A stretch of 64,000 nucleotides of DNA from JAAYEA01 sp012689325 (lineage in GTDB: Bacteria > Chloroflexota > Anaerolineae > JAAYEA01): positions 29,569-93,568 of the forward strand of contig DAITVZ010000008.1 in the NCBI GenBank assembly GCA_036841525.1, written 5' to 3'. The notes under the pieces were generated by a model. The model was not told the DNA's origin. It made no database searches and was given only the letters and a program-made list of their open reading frames with translations. Positions 16,953 through 24,837 of this stretch are shown here, piece by piece (position 1 is the first letter of the stretch; each line of letters begins with the position of its first letter). Position numbers and translations under genes: made by a program.

Positions 16953-17606
16953 CTACCCGGCTTGGGCCTTCCGCTGCTTGAGGTGCAGCCAGAGCCGGTG
17001 GGCAAAAAAGGCCACCACCACCAGCACGCCCAGCACCAGCACCGCATCCTCGTACTTGCCGACGAACTCGCTGACCGCGGTCCAATTCTGGCCCAGGATG
17101 CGCCCCGCCAGCGCCAGCAAAAAGCTCCACAGCGCCGTGCCGATGCTGGTATAGAAACAAAAGCGCCCCAGGTTCATGCGCGCCAGGCCCGCCGGGACGG
17201 AGATCAGGCTGCGGACGATGGGCACCATGCGCCCGAAAAAGATCACGTACTCGCCAAAGCGGCCAAACCAGGCCATCGCCCGGTCCAGGTCTTCCGTGTC
17301 CAGCATCAGCCACTTGCCATAGCGCTCCAGCAGCCAGCGGATGCGGGATTCGTCGAACCAATAGCCCAGGCCGTAGAAAAAGAGCGCGCCCGCCACCGAG
17401 CCGATGGCGCCAACCAGCGTCACGCCAACGAGGGTGAAGCGCCCCGTCAGGGTGAGGCTGCCCGCCAGCGGGAGGACGATCTCGGAGGGGATGGGGGGAA
17501 AGATGTTTTCCAGGAACATGACCAGCCCCAGGCCAGGGTAGCCCAGGGAGCTGATGATCGACTGCGCCCAGGTGTTGATGGTGTTCAGTAGCTCGCTCAA
17601 GTGCAT
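16953..17606 (-). CDS. DedA-family (VTT-domain) membrane protein
   Basis: 217 residues. Signatures of the DedA/SNARE-associated family are 'FLENIFPPIPSEIVLPLAG' (re-entrant loop), 'GRMVPIVRSLISVPAG' (Gly-Arg-x-x-Pro-x-x-Arg motif) and a C-terminal membrane segment. Members are linked to lipid carrier flipping such as undecaprenyl phosphate or PE. GGAG upstream of the ATG. A -10 TATAAT (minus 17664-17659) with a poor -35 lies ~55 bases upstream. Confidence 0.9.
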   Translation of the reverse strand: MHLSELLNTINTWAQSIISSLGYPGLGLVMFLENIFPPIPSEIVLPLAGSLTLTGRFTLVGVTLVGAIGSVAGALFFYGLGYWFDESRIRWLLERYGKWLMLDTEDLDRAMAWFGRFGEYVIFFGRMVPIVRSLISVPAGLARMNLGRFCFYTSIGTALWSFLLALAGRILGQNWTAVSEFVGKYEDAVLVLGVLVVVAFFAHRLWLHLKQRKAQAG

Positions 17607-17658
17607 GAAGCATCTCCTGCGGTTTTCTCAAGCGCGGCGGGCCCGCTTGTATCCCCCC

Positions 17659-17664
17659 CATTAT
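17659..17664 (-). promoter_or_regulatory. -10 box for the DedA gene
   Basis: Perfect TATAAT on the minus strand, 53 bases before the ATG. The -35 region is weak (CTGGAC at 17 bases). Confidence 0.45.
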
Positions 17665-17741
17665 ACGGGTTTTGCCCACCAAGTCCAGATACGCTCGGCG
17701 CGGGCGCCGGCTTCAGAGCCCGGAGCGGCTAGACACAAACA

Positions 17742-17764
17742 GGCCCCGCCTTGGAGACGGGGCC
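17742..17764 (-). terminator. Terminator of the FPWGN-repeat gene
   Basis: 7-bp GC stem (GGCCCCG/CGGGGCC) followed on the minus strand by TGTTTGTGT, 24 bases after the stop. Confidence 0.55.
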
Positions 17765-17787
17765 CGCTGGAAGAAGCAGGTTACAGG

Positions 17788-18024
17788 CTAGTTGGCCCAG
17801 GGAAAGGGGTTATTGCCCCAGGGAAAGATGCTGTTGCCCCAAGGGAAAGGGCTATTGCCCCAGGGAAAGGTCGTGTCGCCCCAGGGGAAGCGGCCATAAT
17901 AGCCGGGCTGAGAGTACGACGTGCTCGAGATGAGCGCCAGCGCGCCCAGGCAGCAGCAACACAAAAAGATCAAGAGCGCCACCACCAGGACAACGATCAG
18001 AATGGTCCTGTTCTGCCGCGACAT
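17788..18024 (-). CDS. Small membrane protein with tandem FPWGN repeats
   Basis: 78 residues; ATG preceded by AAGGAGG at ideal spacing, so a real gene despite its size. There is a short basic N-terminus, one transmembrane segment (about residues 7-34) containing four consecutive Cys (LCCCCLG), and a Ser/Tyr/Gly linker. Then come five copies of a 7-residue unit, consensus F-P-W-G-N-x-x (residues 46-78, bases 17791-17889), ending in FPWAN. The DNA repeats with a 21-base period. The repeat tail would lie outside the membrane if the N-terminus is inside. No family is recognised. The poly-Cys could be palmitoyl-like or lipid-facing, but that is speculation. It has its own terminator. Confidence 0.75.
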   Translation of the reverse strand: MSRQNRTILIVVLVVALLIFLCCCCLGALALISSTSYSQPGYYGRFPWGDTTFPWGNSPFPWGNSIFPWGNNPFPWAN

Positions 18025-18121
18025 GCCAAGCCTCCTTTTGGCTCAAACAGAATATGCTCCAGCCGCCGCTGCCCACAGCGACAGCCAACCATGACTCGCA
18101 TCGTTGGTCCCGCAGCCCGTG

Positions 18122-19138
18122 CTAGCCTTCCGCGAGCTGGACCAGGGCCTTGACCACCCGGCGCTGGCGCACCGCCTCGAGGGCCTGGCCGATCTCCCGC
18201 AACGGGAAGGGATGCTCCAGGTCCAGCCAGATCTCGGCGCGCAGCCGCTTCGCCTGTATATACGCAACGACGGCGTCGTGGGTTTCGCCCTCCTCATAGC
18301 CGCCATTGTAGACGGTAAAGGTCACCCGGGCGGCGTGGGGGTTGATCTGGCAGCGCCCATAGTCGTCGATGCCATAGATGCCCACCATGCCGCCGGATTT
18401 AAGGAAAGGCAGCGCCAGGTCGATCTGGCCGGCCTTGCCCACCGCGTCGATGACGAAATCGGCGGGCGGCAACTGCGCCAGCCGTTCGCGCAGGTCGGCG
18501 GCGCGATAGTCCAGGTAGGCGGTGGCGCCCACGGCGCGGCCCAGGGGCTCCCGGCTTGCGCTGCCGACCAGAGTCACCGCCGCGCCGAGGTTGGCCGCGT
18601 GCGCCGCGAAGGATAGCCCGTTGCCGCCCGACCCCATCACCAGGACGTGGGCCCCAGCGCCGATGCCCATGCGAGTGACGTAGCTCAGCGTCTCCCGCCA
18701 GGTGATCACCATGGTCGCGCCGCGCGGGTCGGCCTCCGGCGGCAAGAGCTGGTTGATCCGATAGGGGCGCCAGGCTGCCTCGGGCAGGCCATCGTCGCGC
18801 ATGGCCCAGTAGTCCCTGGCGAGGCCGCACTCGGCGAACCCGCCCCAGTTCACGTTCAGCCCGGCGCTGGGCGGCGCGCCGACCCGCGTCACCAGGTCGC
18901 CGGCCCGAAAGCGGCGCACCTTGGCCCCCACGCGGATCACGCGGCCAATGCTCTCGTGCCCCAGGATAGTGGGGTAGCGCACCGGCCAGGGGAAATGCCC
19001 CGCCAAGAGGTGCTGGTCGGTGCCGGAGCAGGTGGCGCCGTAGAGCAACTGGCACAGCGCGTCATAGTCGCCCATCTCAGGCATGGGGACCTCGCGCACG
19101 ACCAACTCGCCCGGGCGTTCGATGACGGCTGCTTTCAT
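18122..19138 (-). CDS. Zinc-type alcohol dehydrogenase (MDR family)
   Basis: 338 residues, last gene of a five-gene minus-strand operon; its ATG lies one base after the stop of the aldo/keto reductase. The medium-chain dehydrogenase fold shows a catalytic-zinc Cys in 'ATCSGTDQH', 'ILGHESIGRV' (zinc His-Glu), and a Rossmann motif 'VLVMGSGGNGLSFAA'. The structural-zinc Cys quartet is absent. It is an NAD(P)-dependent polyol or sugar alcohol oxidoreductase by family; substrate unknown. Pairing with the aldo/keto reductase suggests a shared sugar or hydroxy-acid pathway. Confidence 0.85.
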   Translation of the reverse strand: MKAAVIERPGELVVREVPMPEMGDYDALCQLLYGATCSGTDQHLLAGHFPWPVRYPTILGHESIGRVIRVGAKVRRFRAGDLVTRVGAPPSAGLNVNWGGFAECGLARDYWAMRDDGLPEAAWRPYRINQLLPPEADPRGATMVITWRETLSYVTRMGIGAGAHVLVMGSGGNGLSFAAHAANLGAAVTLVGSASREPLGRAVGATAYLDYRAADLRERLAQLPPADFVIDAVGKAGQIDLALPFLKSGGMVGIYGIDDYGRCQINPHAARVTFTVYNGGYEEGETHDAVVAYIQAKRLRAEIWLDLEHPFPLREIGQALEAVRQRRVVKALVQLAEG

Positions 19139-19139
19139 G

Positions 19140-20123
19140 TCAGGCCCTCCCCGGCCCCTTATAGGGGCGCCCAAACGGCAAGCCAAACGGCTCCTCGAAG
19201 GGGCGGAAGGGCACCATCGCCGCGATCTCGTCCAGGCGTTTCAGGATGTCCGCCGGCAGCGGCCCCTTGTCCACCGCGGCGACATTCTGCTCCACCTCAG
19301 CCTCGGAGCGCGCTCCCATCAAGGTGGTCGAGATGTCCGGGTTCGAGATGACAAAGCGCAGCGCCACCTCGGTGATGGGCAGGCCAAGCTCGTCCAGGAA
19401 GGCATAGAGCGCGCGGTATTGCGCCCGGCGCGGCGAGCTGAGCCACGGCGCGCCGCCCTCGATCTCGGCATCGTAGCGCCGCGCCAGCGCCCCCTGTTGC
19501 AGCGGCGAGCCGATGATGATGCCCATGCCCTGCTCCTTGGCCGCCTGGAGCACCTCGATCTCGGCCTCGCGCCAGAGCAGCGAATAGTTGAAAGCGGTGA
19601 GCACCACGTCGAATTGGCCGGTGCGGATGATACGCGCCATCTCGTAAGCGGTGGTCCCGCCCAGGCCGATGTGTCCGACCACCCCCTGGCGCTTCAGGTC
19701 ACGCAACAGGTCCAACACGGGGCCGCGATACACCCACGGCTCCGGCCACCAATCGTATTGCCCGGGGCGGTCCGGCTCGTGGATCATCAGGAGGTCGATG
19801 TAGTCGCGCTTGAGCAGCCGCAGGCTCTCTTCCACGGAGCGCATCAGGCCGTCGCGGTCTTGGGGGAGAAAAGGCTGCGGCCGCCCGCCCAGTTTGGTGG
19901 AAAGGGCGTAGGGCGCCGTCACGCCTTCCAGGGCCCGGCCGATCACCTCTTCGCTGTTATAGTAGCCCGGCGCCGTATCGACATAGTTGACCCCCAACGC
20001 CAGCGCGCGATGGATCGCCGCGCGCGCCTGCTCGTACTCGCCGCCCACCGAGGAGACAAAAAGGCCTCCCAGTCCCAATTCGGTGACCTGGAGGCCCGTC
20101 TTGCCCAGCATACGCTTCTTCAT
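19140..20123 (-). CDS. Aldo/keto reductase, L-galactose-dehydrogenase-like
   Basis: 327 residues. The AKR tetrad is visible: Asp and Tyr in 'VDTAPGYYNSEEVIG', Lys in 'STKLGG', His in 'LLMIHEPDR'. 'TTLMGARSEAEVEQNV' is the cofactor-binding end. The pattern resembles the L-galactose/L-fucose dehydrogenase branch of the family, which uses NAD(P) to oxidise sugars. This is a tentative sub-assignment. It sits between the CPBP-like gene (33-base gap) and the alcohol dehydrogenase (1-base gap) in one operon. Confidence 0.88.
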   Translation of the reverse strand: MKKRMLGKTGLQVTELGLGGLFVSSVGGEYEQARAAIHRALALGVNYVDTAPGYYNSEEVIGRALEGVTAPYALSTKLGGRPQPFLPQDRDGLMRSVEESLRLLKRDYIDLLMIHEPDRPGQYDWWPEPWVYRGPVLDLLRDLKRQGVVGHIGLGGTTAYEMARIIRTGQFDVVLTAFNYSLLWREAEIEVLQAAKEQGMGIIIGSPLQQGALARRYDAEIEGGAPWLSSPRRAQYRALYAFLDELGLPITEVALRFVISNPDISTTLMGARSEAEVEQNVAAVDKGPLPADILKRLDEIAAMVPFRPFEEPFGLPFGRPYKGPGRA

Positions 20124-20156
20124 GCCTTGCCGCCTTTCCAGCCCGGAAACTCGCTC

Positions 20157-20789
20157 CTATGATTGCACCAGCGGAGATAGAGACGAGATCGCCACAGGCA
20201 ACACCAGCGCGAGCAAGTTGATCGTCACGCGGCTGGCGATGGCGGCGCTCAGGCCCAGCCGCCGGTAGACATAGCTCTGCACCAACCCAATGATGGCATA
20301 GAGCCCCACCACCAGGGCCAAGTCGCCGATGCGCAGGCCCGGCACCGGCAGGAAAAAGACCAGCGCCACCAGCGCATACAACGCGATCGAGATGGGCAGG
20401 CCCAGCTCGCGTTGCACGAATCCGCGAAAATACAGCTCTTCCAGCGGCGCCGCCACGAGCACGAGCTGATAGAACAACAGGAGCCCATCCGAGGTCCCCA
20501 AGATCGTGGCGACGAACTCGGGCAGGCGAGACCAGCCGAAGGCCATAAAGGGCACGCTGGCCACCACCCCGATCAGCACGCCCCAGCCCACATTGGTCCA
20601 GGAAAAGCTCGCTCGCACCGGCCGCGCCTCGACATACACCAACGCGGCCAGCAGCAAAGCAAGCCACAGGACCGTCTGCCGCAGCGGCTGCTCCAGCTTC
20701 CAGGTGCCCACGCCGATGGCGACCAGGAGCAACAGGCTGATGTAGGGATTGACCCGCGCTCCCGGTTGGCGGCGCCGCCTCTTGACCAC
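20157..20789 (-). CDS. CPBP-family (CAAX protease-like) membrane protein with missing His
   Basis: 210 residues from GTG, whose start nearly touches the threonine aldolase stop (two bases between). There are several hydrophobic segments and motif 1 'APLEELYFRGFVQ' (E-E-x-x-x-R). Active CPBP proteases also need a His in motif 2 (F-x-x-x-H) and motif 3 (H-x-x-x-N). Here the matching positions read 'ALVALVFF' and 'SRVTIN', so neither His is seen. It may be a non-proteolytic family member. Position inside a metabolic operon is unexplained. Confidence 0.7.
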   Translation of the reverse strand: MVKRRRRQPGARVNPYISLLLLVAIGVGTWKLEQPLRQTVLWLALLLAALVYVEARPVRASFSWTNVGWGVLIGVVASVPFMAFGWSRLPEFVATILGTSDGLLLFYQLVLVAAPLEELYFRGFVQRELGLPISIALYALVALVFFLPVPGLRIGDLALVVGLYAIIGLVQSYVYRRLGLSAAIASRVTINLLALVLPVAISSLSPLVQS

Positions 20790-20791
20790 AG

Positions 20792-21838
20792 CTATCCCTC
20801 CATGACCCGCTTGATCACGCCCAGGGCATAAGTGATATCCTCGGCCTCGATGCCATAGTGGGTCACCACCCGCACCTGGGGCAGGCCCGTGCTGGGCCGC
20901 GACAAGACCCTGACGCCGTCCGCCGCCAGCTTGGCGACGAACTCGGCGCTGGACATGCCCGGCTTGGAAATGTCCACGTAGAGGATGTTGGTCACCACGC
21001 GGCGGGGATCGCAGACCAGCCCCTTGATCTGGGCGACGCCCTCGGCAAAGGCGCGGGCGTTGCGGTGGTCGTCCGCCAGCCGATCCACCATCTGCTCCAG
21101 CGCGACGACGCCCGCCGCGGCGATGATGCCCGCCTGCCGCATGCCGCCGCCGACCACCTTGCGCGTGCGCTTGGCCTCCCGGATAAAGTCGGCGCTGCCG
21201 CAGACCATCGAGCCCACCGGGGCTGCCAGGCCCTTGGAGAGGCAGAATTGCACCGAGTCCATCTCGGCCACCAGCTCTTTGACGCTGACGCCCAGCGCCA
21301 CGGCGGCGTTAAAGATGCGCGCGCCGTCCACGTGCGTGGCGAGCTTGTGCTTGCGGGCGATGGCCGCCACCTGGCCCATCTGGGCCGGGGTCAGGGCGTT
21401 GCCAAAGCAGGTGTTATGGGTGTTCTCCAGGCAGATCAGCCGCGAGGTGGGGTAATGGATATTGTCGCCGCGCACCGCCCCCTCGACCTCTTTCAGGTCC
21501 AGCGTCCCATCGGGCAGGTTGGGCACCGTGTGCGGCACGATGCCGCCCAGCGCCGCCAGGCCGCCCTGCTCGTTGATAAAGATGTGGGCCTTGTCGCCTA
21601 GAATCACCTCGTCGCCGCGCCCGCAGTGGGCCAGCAGCGAGACCAGGTTGCCCATGGTGCCGCTCACCACCAACAGGGCGGCCTCCTTGCCAGTGCGCTC
21701 CGCCGCCAGCTCTTGCAGGCGGTTGACAGTGGGGTCCTCGCCAAAGACGTCATCGCCGAGCTCGGCGCGATACATGGCCTCGCGCATGGCCGGCGAGGGC
21801 AGGGTAACGGTGTCGCTGCGTAGATCGACCAGTCTCAT
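20792..21838 (-). CDS. ltaE: Low-specificity L-threonine aldolase
   Basis: 348 residues. PLP fold type I. 'MRLVDLRSDTVTLP' at the N-terminus is the family signature, 'THVDGARIFNAAVALG' holds the PLP-nitrogen Asp, and the Schiff-base Lys lies in 'FCLSKGLAAPVGS'. It cleaves L-threonine/allo-threonine to glycine and acetaldehyde. It is the second gene of the operon, 9 bases after the nitrilase-like gene. All key residues are present. Confidence 0.94.
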   Translation of the reverse strand: MRLVDLRSDTVTLPSPAMREAMYRAELGDDVFGEDPTVNRLQELAAERTGKEAALLVVSGTMGNLVSLLAHCGRGDEVILGDKAHIFINEQGGLAALGGIVPHTVPNLPDGTLDLKEVEGAVRGDNIHYPTSRLICLENTHNTCFGNALTPAQMGQVAAIARKHKLATHVDGARIFNAAVALGVSVKELVAEMDSVQFCLSKGLAAPVGSMVCGSADFIREAKRTRKVVGGGMRQAGIIAAAGVVALEQMVDRLADDHRNARAFAEGVAQIKGLVCDPRRVVTNILYVDISKPGMSSAEFVAKLAADGVRVLSRPSTGLPQVRVVTHYGIEAEDITYALGVIKRVMEG

Positions 21839-21847
21839 AGGGCCTCC

Positions 21848-22687
21848 CTAATACATTTTGACCAATTCGCGGTAGCTGCGCGGCTGGCGAGCCTGCAGCA
21901 GTTGAAAATCGTCGCGGAAGCGCCGCACCTCGTCCAGATCGAGCTTGGCGACGGCATACTTTTCCACCTCGTGCTCTTCGCCTTGCTCGTTCTTCACCGG
22001 CTCGATCATGGCGCAGCTCTCGCCGCGCGGCCCGGTGATCATGCTATCGCCGAGGAAGGAATAGGTGTACTCTTCGCCCACGCGGTTGGCCGAGGCGATA
22101 TAGACCGAGTTCTCGAAGGCCCGCGCTCGGTTATAGGTGCGCCACTCGTCGCGGTGCGGCTTTTCCCAGTCGGCGCAGACGCAGACCAGGTCGGCCTCCT
22201 GCAGCACGAGGCTGCGCGTCGCCTCCGGGAAGGCGAGGTCCCAGCCGATGAGGATGCCCAGGCGCCCAAAGGCGGTATCCGCGACCACAAAGCGGTAGCC
22301 GGGGCGGAAAGCCAGCCGCTCCTCGCCCTTCAAGTGGACCTTGGCGTACTTGGTGATCACTTCGCCTTCCGGGCCCACCAGCACCGCCGAGTTATAGATC
22401 ACGCTATCCGGCTTGCCCTCCTCGGCCATGCCAAAGAGGATATGGGTGCTGAAGCGGCTGGCCCGCTCGGCCAAATAGTTGGTGGTGTGGCCGGGCACGG
22501 ACTGCGCCAAATCGGTAAAATGCACGCCGCATTCATAGCCCGTGGTGGCCAGCTCGGGGAAAACGATCAGGTCCGTGTCCTGGTGCAGGCAGATCTCCTC
22601 GACGATCTGGCCCATGCGCGCCATATTCTCTTCCACCGCGCCCAACTTGGGCGCCATCTGGACGACCGCGACGGTGACTTCTTTCAT
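21848..22687 (-). CDS. Nitrilase-superfamily protein with catalytic Cys replaced by Gly
   Basis: 279 residues, first gene of a five-gene operon. The carbon-nitrogen hydrolase fold is clear. The general-base Glu45 in 'VFPELATTGYE' and Lys116 in 'KYAKVHLKGEE' are present. The nucleophile motif, normally G-x-x-I-C-x-D, reads 'GILIGWDLAFPE', with Gly148 (codon GGC) in place of Cys (TGC or TGT), a one-base change from TGC. 'DEWRTYNRARAFENSVYIASANR' in part continues the normal fold. Without Cys the amidase reaction should fail, so it is either a recently inactivated copy, a sequencing error, or a non-catalytic homologue. The promoter carries a palindromic operator-like site. Confidence 0.85.
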   Translation of the reverse strand: MKEVTVAVVQMAPKLGAVEENMARMGQIVEEICLHQDTDLIVFPELATTGYECGVHFTDLAQSVPGHTTNYLAERASRFSTHILFGMAEEGKPDSVIYNSAVLVGPEGEVITKYAKVHLKGEERLAFRPGYRFVVADTAFGRLGILIGWDLAFPEATRSLVLQEADLVCVCADWEKPHRDEWRTYNRARAFENSVYIASANRVGEEYTYSFLGDSMITGPRGESCAMIEPVKNEQGEEHEVEKYAVAKLDLDEVRRFRDDFQLLQARQPRSYRELVKMY

Positions 22688-22710
22688 GGCAAGGGTCCTT
22701 TCTTCCGACA

Positions 22711-22732
22711 GAATAGAACACCAGTTCTATTC
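22711..22732. promoter_or_regulatory. Perfect 9-bp palindrome, operator candidate
   Basis: GAATAGAAC, four bases (ACCA), GTTCTATTC. It begins two bases downstream of the -10 box of the minus-strand operon promoter, so it covers the likely transcription start. No U-tract follows, which argues against a terminator for the gene upstream. Binding there would block the five-gene operon. Confidence 0.6.
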
Positions 22733-22734
22733 GC

Positions 22735-22763
22735 AGTATATGGTGATTCCTGCTGGGGGTCAA
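22735..22763 (-). promoter_or_regulatory. Promoter of the nitrilase-like/ltaE operon
   Basis: Minus strand -35 TTGACC (22763-22758), 17-base spacer, -10 TATACT (22740-22735), 48 bases before the first ATG. The -35 overlaps the end of the pseudouridine synthase gene. Confidence 0.7.
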
Positions 22764-23689
22764 GTCAGCGAGTCTGGCACGGCCAGCCCCAGCGTATCCA
22801 GGGCTTGGGTCAGGTCGCCAGGCAAGGGCGCGCTAAAGGTCGCCCGCTCGCCGGTGCCGGGCAAGGTGAAGGTCAGGCGCCAGGCGTGCAGGAACTGGCG
22901 GCGCAGGCCCAAGCGCTCCTTCTTCCCGCCATAGACCCGATCCCCCACCACCGGATGGCCGATGGCCGCCAGGTGCACGCGGATCTGGTGTGTGCGGCCG
23001 GTCTCGGGGTAGGCTTCCAGTAAGGTGAAGGGGTCCGCATGGTCGCGGACCTGATAGGCCGTGCGAGCCGGGCGCCCCCCCACCGAGACCACCGCCATGC
23101 GCTTCCGCCGAGCCGGGTCGCGGCCGATGGGCGCCTCGATGACGCCCTGCGCCGGCTCCAGTCGGCCTTCCACCAGCGCCAGATAGACCTTTTTCACCTG
23201 CCGCCGCTTGAACTGGCCCTGCAACTGCTGGCGGGCCTCCTCGTGCTTGGCCACCAGCAACAGGCCCGAGGTGTCGCGGTCCAGGCGGTGGACGATGCCG
23301 GGGCGCTCCCCTTCCTGCAAGGCCAGCTCGGGCAAATAGTTGAGCAGGGCGTTCACCAGCGTCCCCTGGCTTTGGCCCGCGCCAGGGTGCACGACCAGCC
23401 CCGCGGGCTTGTTGACCACCAGCACGTCGGCATCCTCGTACAGGATGTCCAGGGCCAGCGGCTCGGCCACAGGCTGGGTCGCCGCCGGCCGGGGCAGGGT
23501 GACGGCGATGGCGTCGCCCTGGGCGATGCGATAGCTCGCCTTGCTCGGGGCGCCGTTGACCAGCACCTGCCCCTCGACGATGAGCTTTTGCAGCGCGGCG
23601 CGCGAAAAATCGGCAAGCTCCTGAGCCAGGTGCTTGTCGAGTCGTTCCCCCCCTTGATCCACTATCCAGGCGATGCTTGGCGTATTCAT
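22760..23689 (-). CDS. RluA/RluD-family pseudouridine synthase
   Basis: 309 residues. N-terminal S4 RNA-binding domain (residues ~15-75, 'ERLDKHLAQELADFSRAALQ'). The catalytic domain has the Asp motif 'GIVHRLDRDTSGLLLVAK', 'YPETGRTHQIRVHLA' and 'HPVVGDRVYGG'. It isomerises uridine in large-subunit rRNA (or another RNA); the RluD branch is likely from the S4 domain, but target positions cannot be read. It lies downstream of lspA, a common bacterial neighbour order. Confidence 0.94.
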   Translation of the reverse strand: MNTPSIAWIVDQGGERLDKHLAQELADFSRAALQKLIVEGQVLVNGAPSKASYRIAQGDAIAVTLPRPAATQPVAEPLALDILYEDADVLVVNKPAGLVVHPGAGQSQGTLVNALLNYLPELALQEGERPGIVHRLDRDTSGLLLVAKHEEARQQLQGQFKRRQVKKVYLALVEGRLEPAQGVIEAPIGRDPARRKRMAVVSVGGRPARTAYQVRDHADPFTLLEAYPETGRTHQIRVHLAAIGHPVVGDRVYGGKKERLGLRRQFLHAWRLTFTLPGTGERATFSAPLPGDLTQALDTLGLAVPDSLT

Positions 23690-23734
23690 TGGGTGTCTGC
23701 GAGGCTCGCGTGGTTCGCATCGGGCCGGCCGAGG

Positions 23735-24274
23735 TCAGTTGTTCTCCGGCTCGAGCTGCTTGGCCTGGATCCATTCGTCATCGGCCTTGAACAGCAAGTA
23801 ATAGGCCAGTATCACCACGCCGATCACAACGGCGCTATCCGCCACGTTAAAGACTGGCCAGAAATGGAAATCGATCCAGTCGATGACGTGCCCGTGACGC
23901 AGGCGGTCGATCAGGTTGCCCGTGGCGCCGCCGAGCTGCAGGGCCAAGGCGGCCCTCACCAACCCCTGATTCGCGGGCACATGGCGCTGAAAGATCAGGA
24001 TTGCCGCGATGATCGCCACCGCCACGATCATGAAAAGGGCGCTGCCGCCGGGAAAGAGGCCGAAAGCAGCCCCCGTATTGGTCACCACGCTCAAGGTCAC
24101 CACGGGGCGCAAGGCGGGGATCGGGTTCCAGGGCTGCACCGAGGGAAGGTAGCGGAGCGCCAGCTCCTTGGTGAGCTGATCCAGCGCCAACACCACCGCC
24201 GCCACGCCGACCAGCATTAACTCGGGTCGTCTGTTCTTGGGCAAAATCGCCTCTCCCAATCCAGGATCGCTCAT
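23735..24274 (-). CDS. lspA: Signal peptidase II (lipoprotein signal peptidase)
   Basis: 179 residues; ATG 24274 gives the normal length, while longer in-frame extensions would add a basic, non-homologous region. The aspartyl protease motifs are present: 'VTNTGAAFGLF', 'GNLIDRLRHGHVIDW' (first Asp) and 'FNVADSAVVIG' (second Asp), with four hydrophobic segments. It cleaves prolipoprotein signal peptides after lipidation, and lipoproteins are indeed encoded in the window (62758). Operon: dksA-like, lspA, rluD-like. Confidence 0.95.
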   Translation of the reverse strand: MSDPGLGEAILPKNRRPELMLVGVAAVVLALDQLTKELALRYLPSVQPWNPIPALRPVVTLSVVTNTGAAFGLFPGGSALFMIVAVAIIAAILIFQRHVPANQGLVRAALALQLGGATGNLIDRLRHGHVIDWIDFHFWPVFNVADSAVVIGVVILAYYLLFKADDEWIQAKQLEPENN

Positions 24275-24308
24275 CGGCCAGGGGATCGCGGCCCCATGGC
24301 GGGCGCCG

Positions 24309-24662
24309 CTACGAGCGCTCCTCCAGAGCCTTTTGGCACGCCAAACAATGACGCGCGTGCGGCCAAGCCTCCAGCCGGTCCGACTCGATGGGCTGCCCGC
24401 AGCGCTCGCAAACCCCAAAGCCTCCTTGGCGTAGCTTGTTCAGCGCAAGCTGCACCATCTCGAGCTCGAGTTCCGTGTTTTGCCGCAGCGCCAGGTTCTT
24501 GGCTTGCTCAAAGACCTCCGTGGCATCATCCGCCATGTGCGAACTATAGCCAGGATGCTCGCCGGCGAGCGTTTCCTGTTCTTTGCTCAGGTCCTGCCGC
24601 AGATGAGCTTGTTCCGCCAGGAGCCGGGCCTCAAACTGTTTCTTCTGCTCAGCCGAGAGCAT
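24309..24662 (-). CDS. DksA/TraR-type C4 zinc-finger protein
   Basis: 117 residues. The ATG at 24662 is six bases after GGAGGT; a GTG six bases earlier is too close to it. There is an N-terminal helical region, then a C4 zinc finger CERC...CLAC at the C-terminus, with 'GFGVCERCGQPI' typical of TraR/DksA C4 proteins. Members modulate RNA polymerase or stress responses. Tip residues of a true DksA coiled coil are not evident, so the exact role is uncertain. It leads the lspA operon, as often seen. Confidence 0.88.
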   Translation of the reverse strand: MLSAEQKKQFEARLLAEQAHLRQDLSKEQETLAGEHPGYSSHMADDATEVFEQAKNLALRQNTELELEMVQLALNKLRQGGFGVCERCGQPIESDRLEAWPHARHCLACQKALEERS

Positions 24663-24710
24663 GTGCACACCTCCATGCGACGCATGAGCAAACCGCCCCC
24701 TAGGTTCTTC

Positions 24711-24739
24711 ATTCTACACCTATTTGCAGGCAAGGCCAA
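24711..24739 (-). promoter_or_regulatory. Promoter of the dksA-like/lspA operon
   Basis: Minus strand -35 TTGGCC (24739-24734), 17-base spacer, -10 TAGAAT (24716-24711). Confidence 0.55.
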
Positions 24740-24761
24740 ACCCTTGGCGCAGGCCGACCAC

Positions 24762-24790
24762 TTGTGCCCCCGGGGCCCGCGTGCTATAAT
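24762..24790 (+). promoter_or_regulatory. Promoter of the MazG-like/deoC operon
   Basis: -35 TTGTGC (24762-24767), 17-base spacer, perfect -10 TATAAT (24785-24790), divergent from the dksA-like promoter. Confidence 0.65.
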
Positions 24791-24837
24791 GCGCGTCGTG
24801 ACCAGCGCTTTTCACCCTGAGGAGGCGGTACCCGCAC

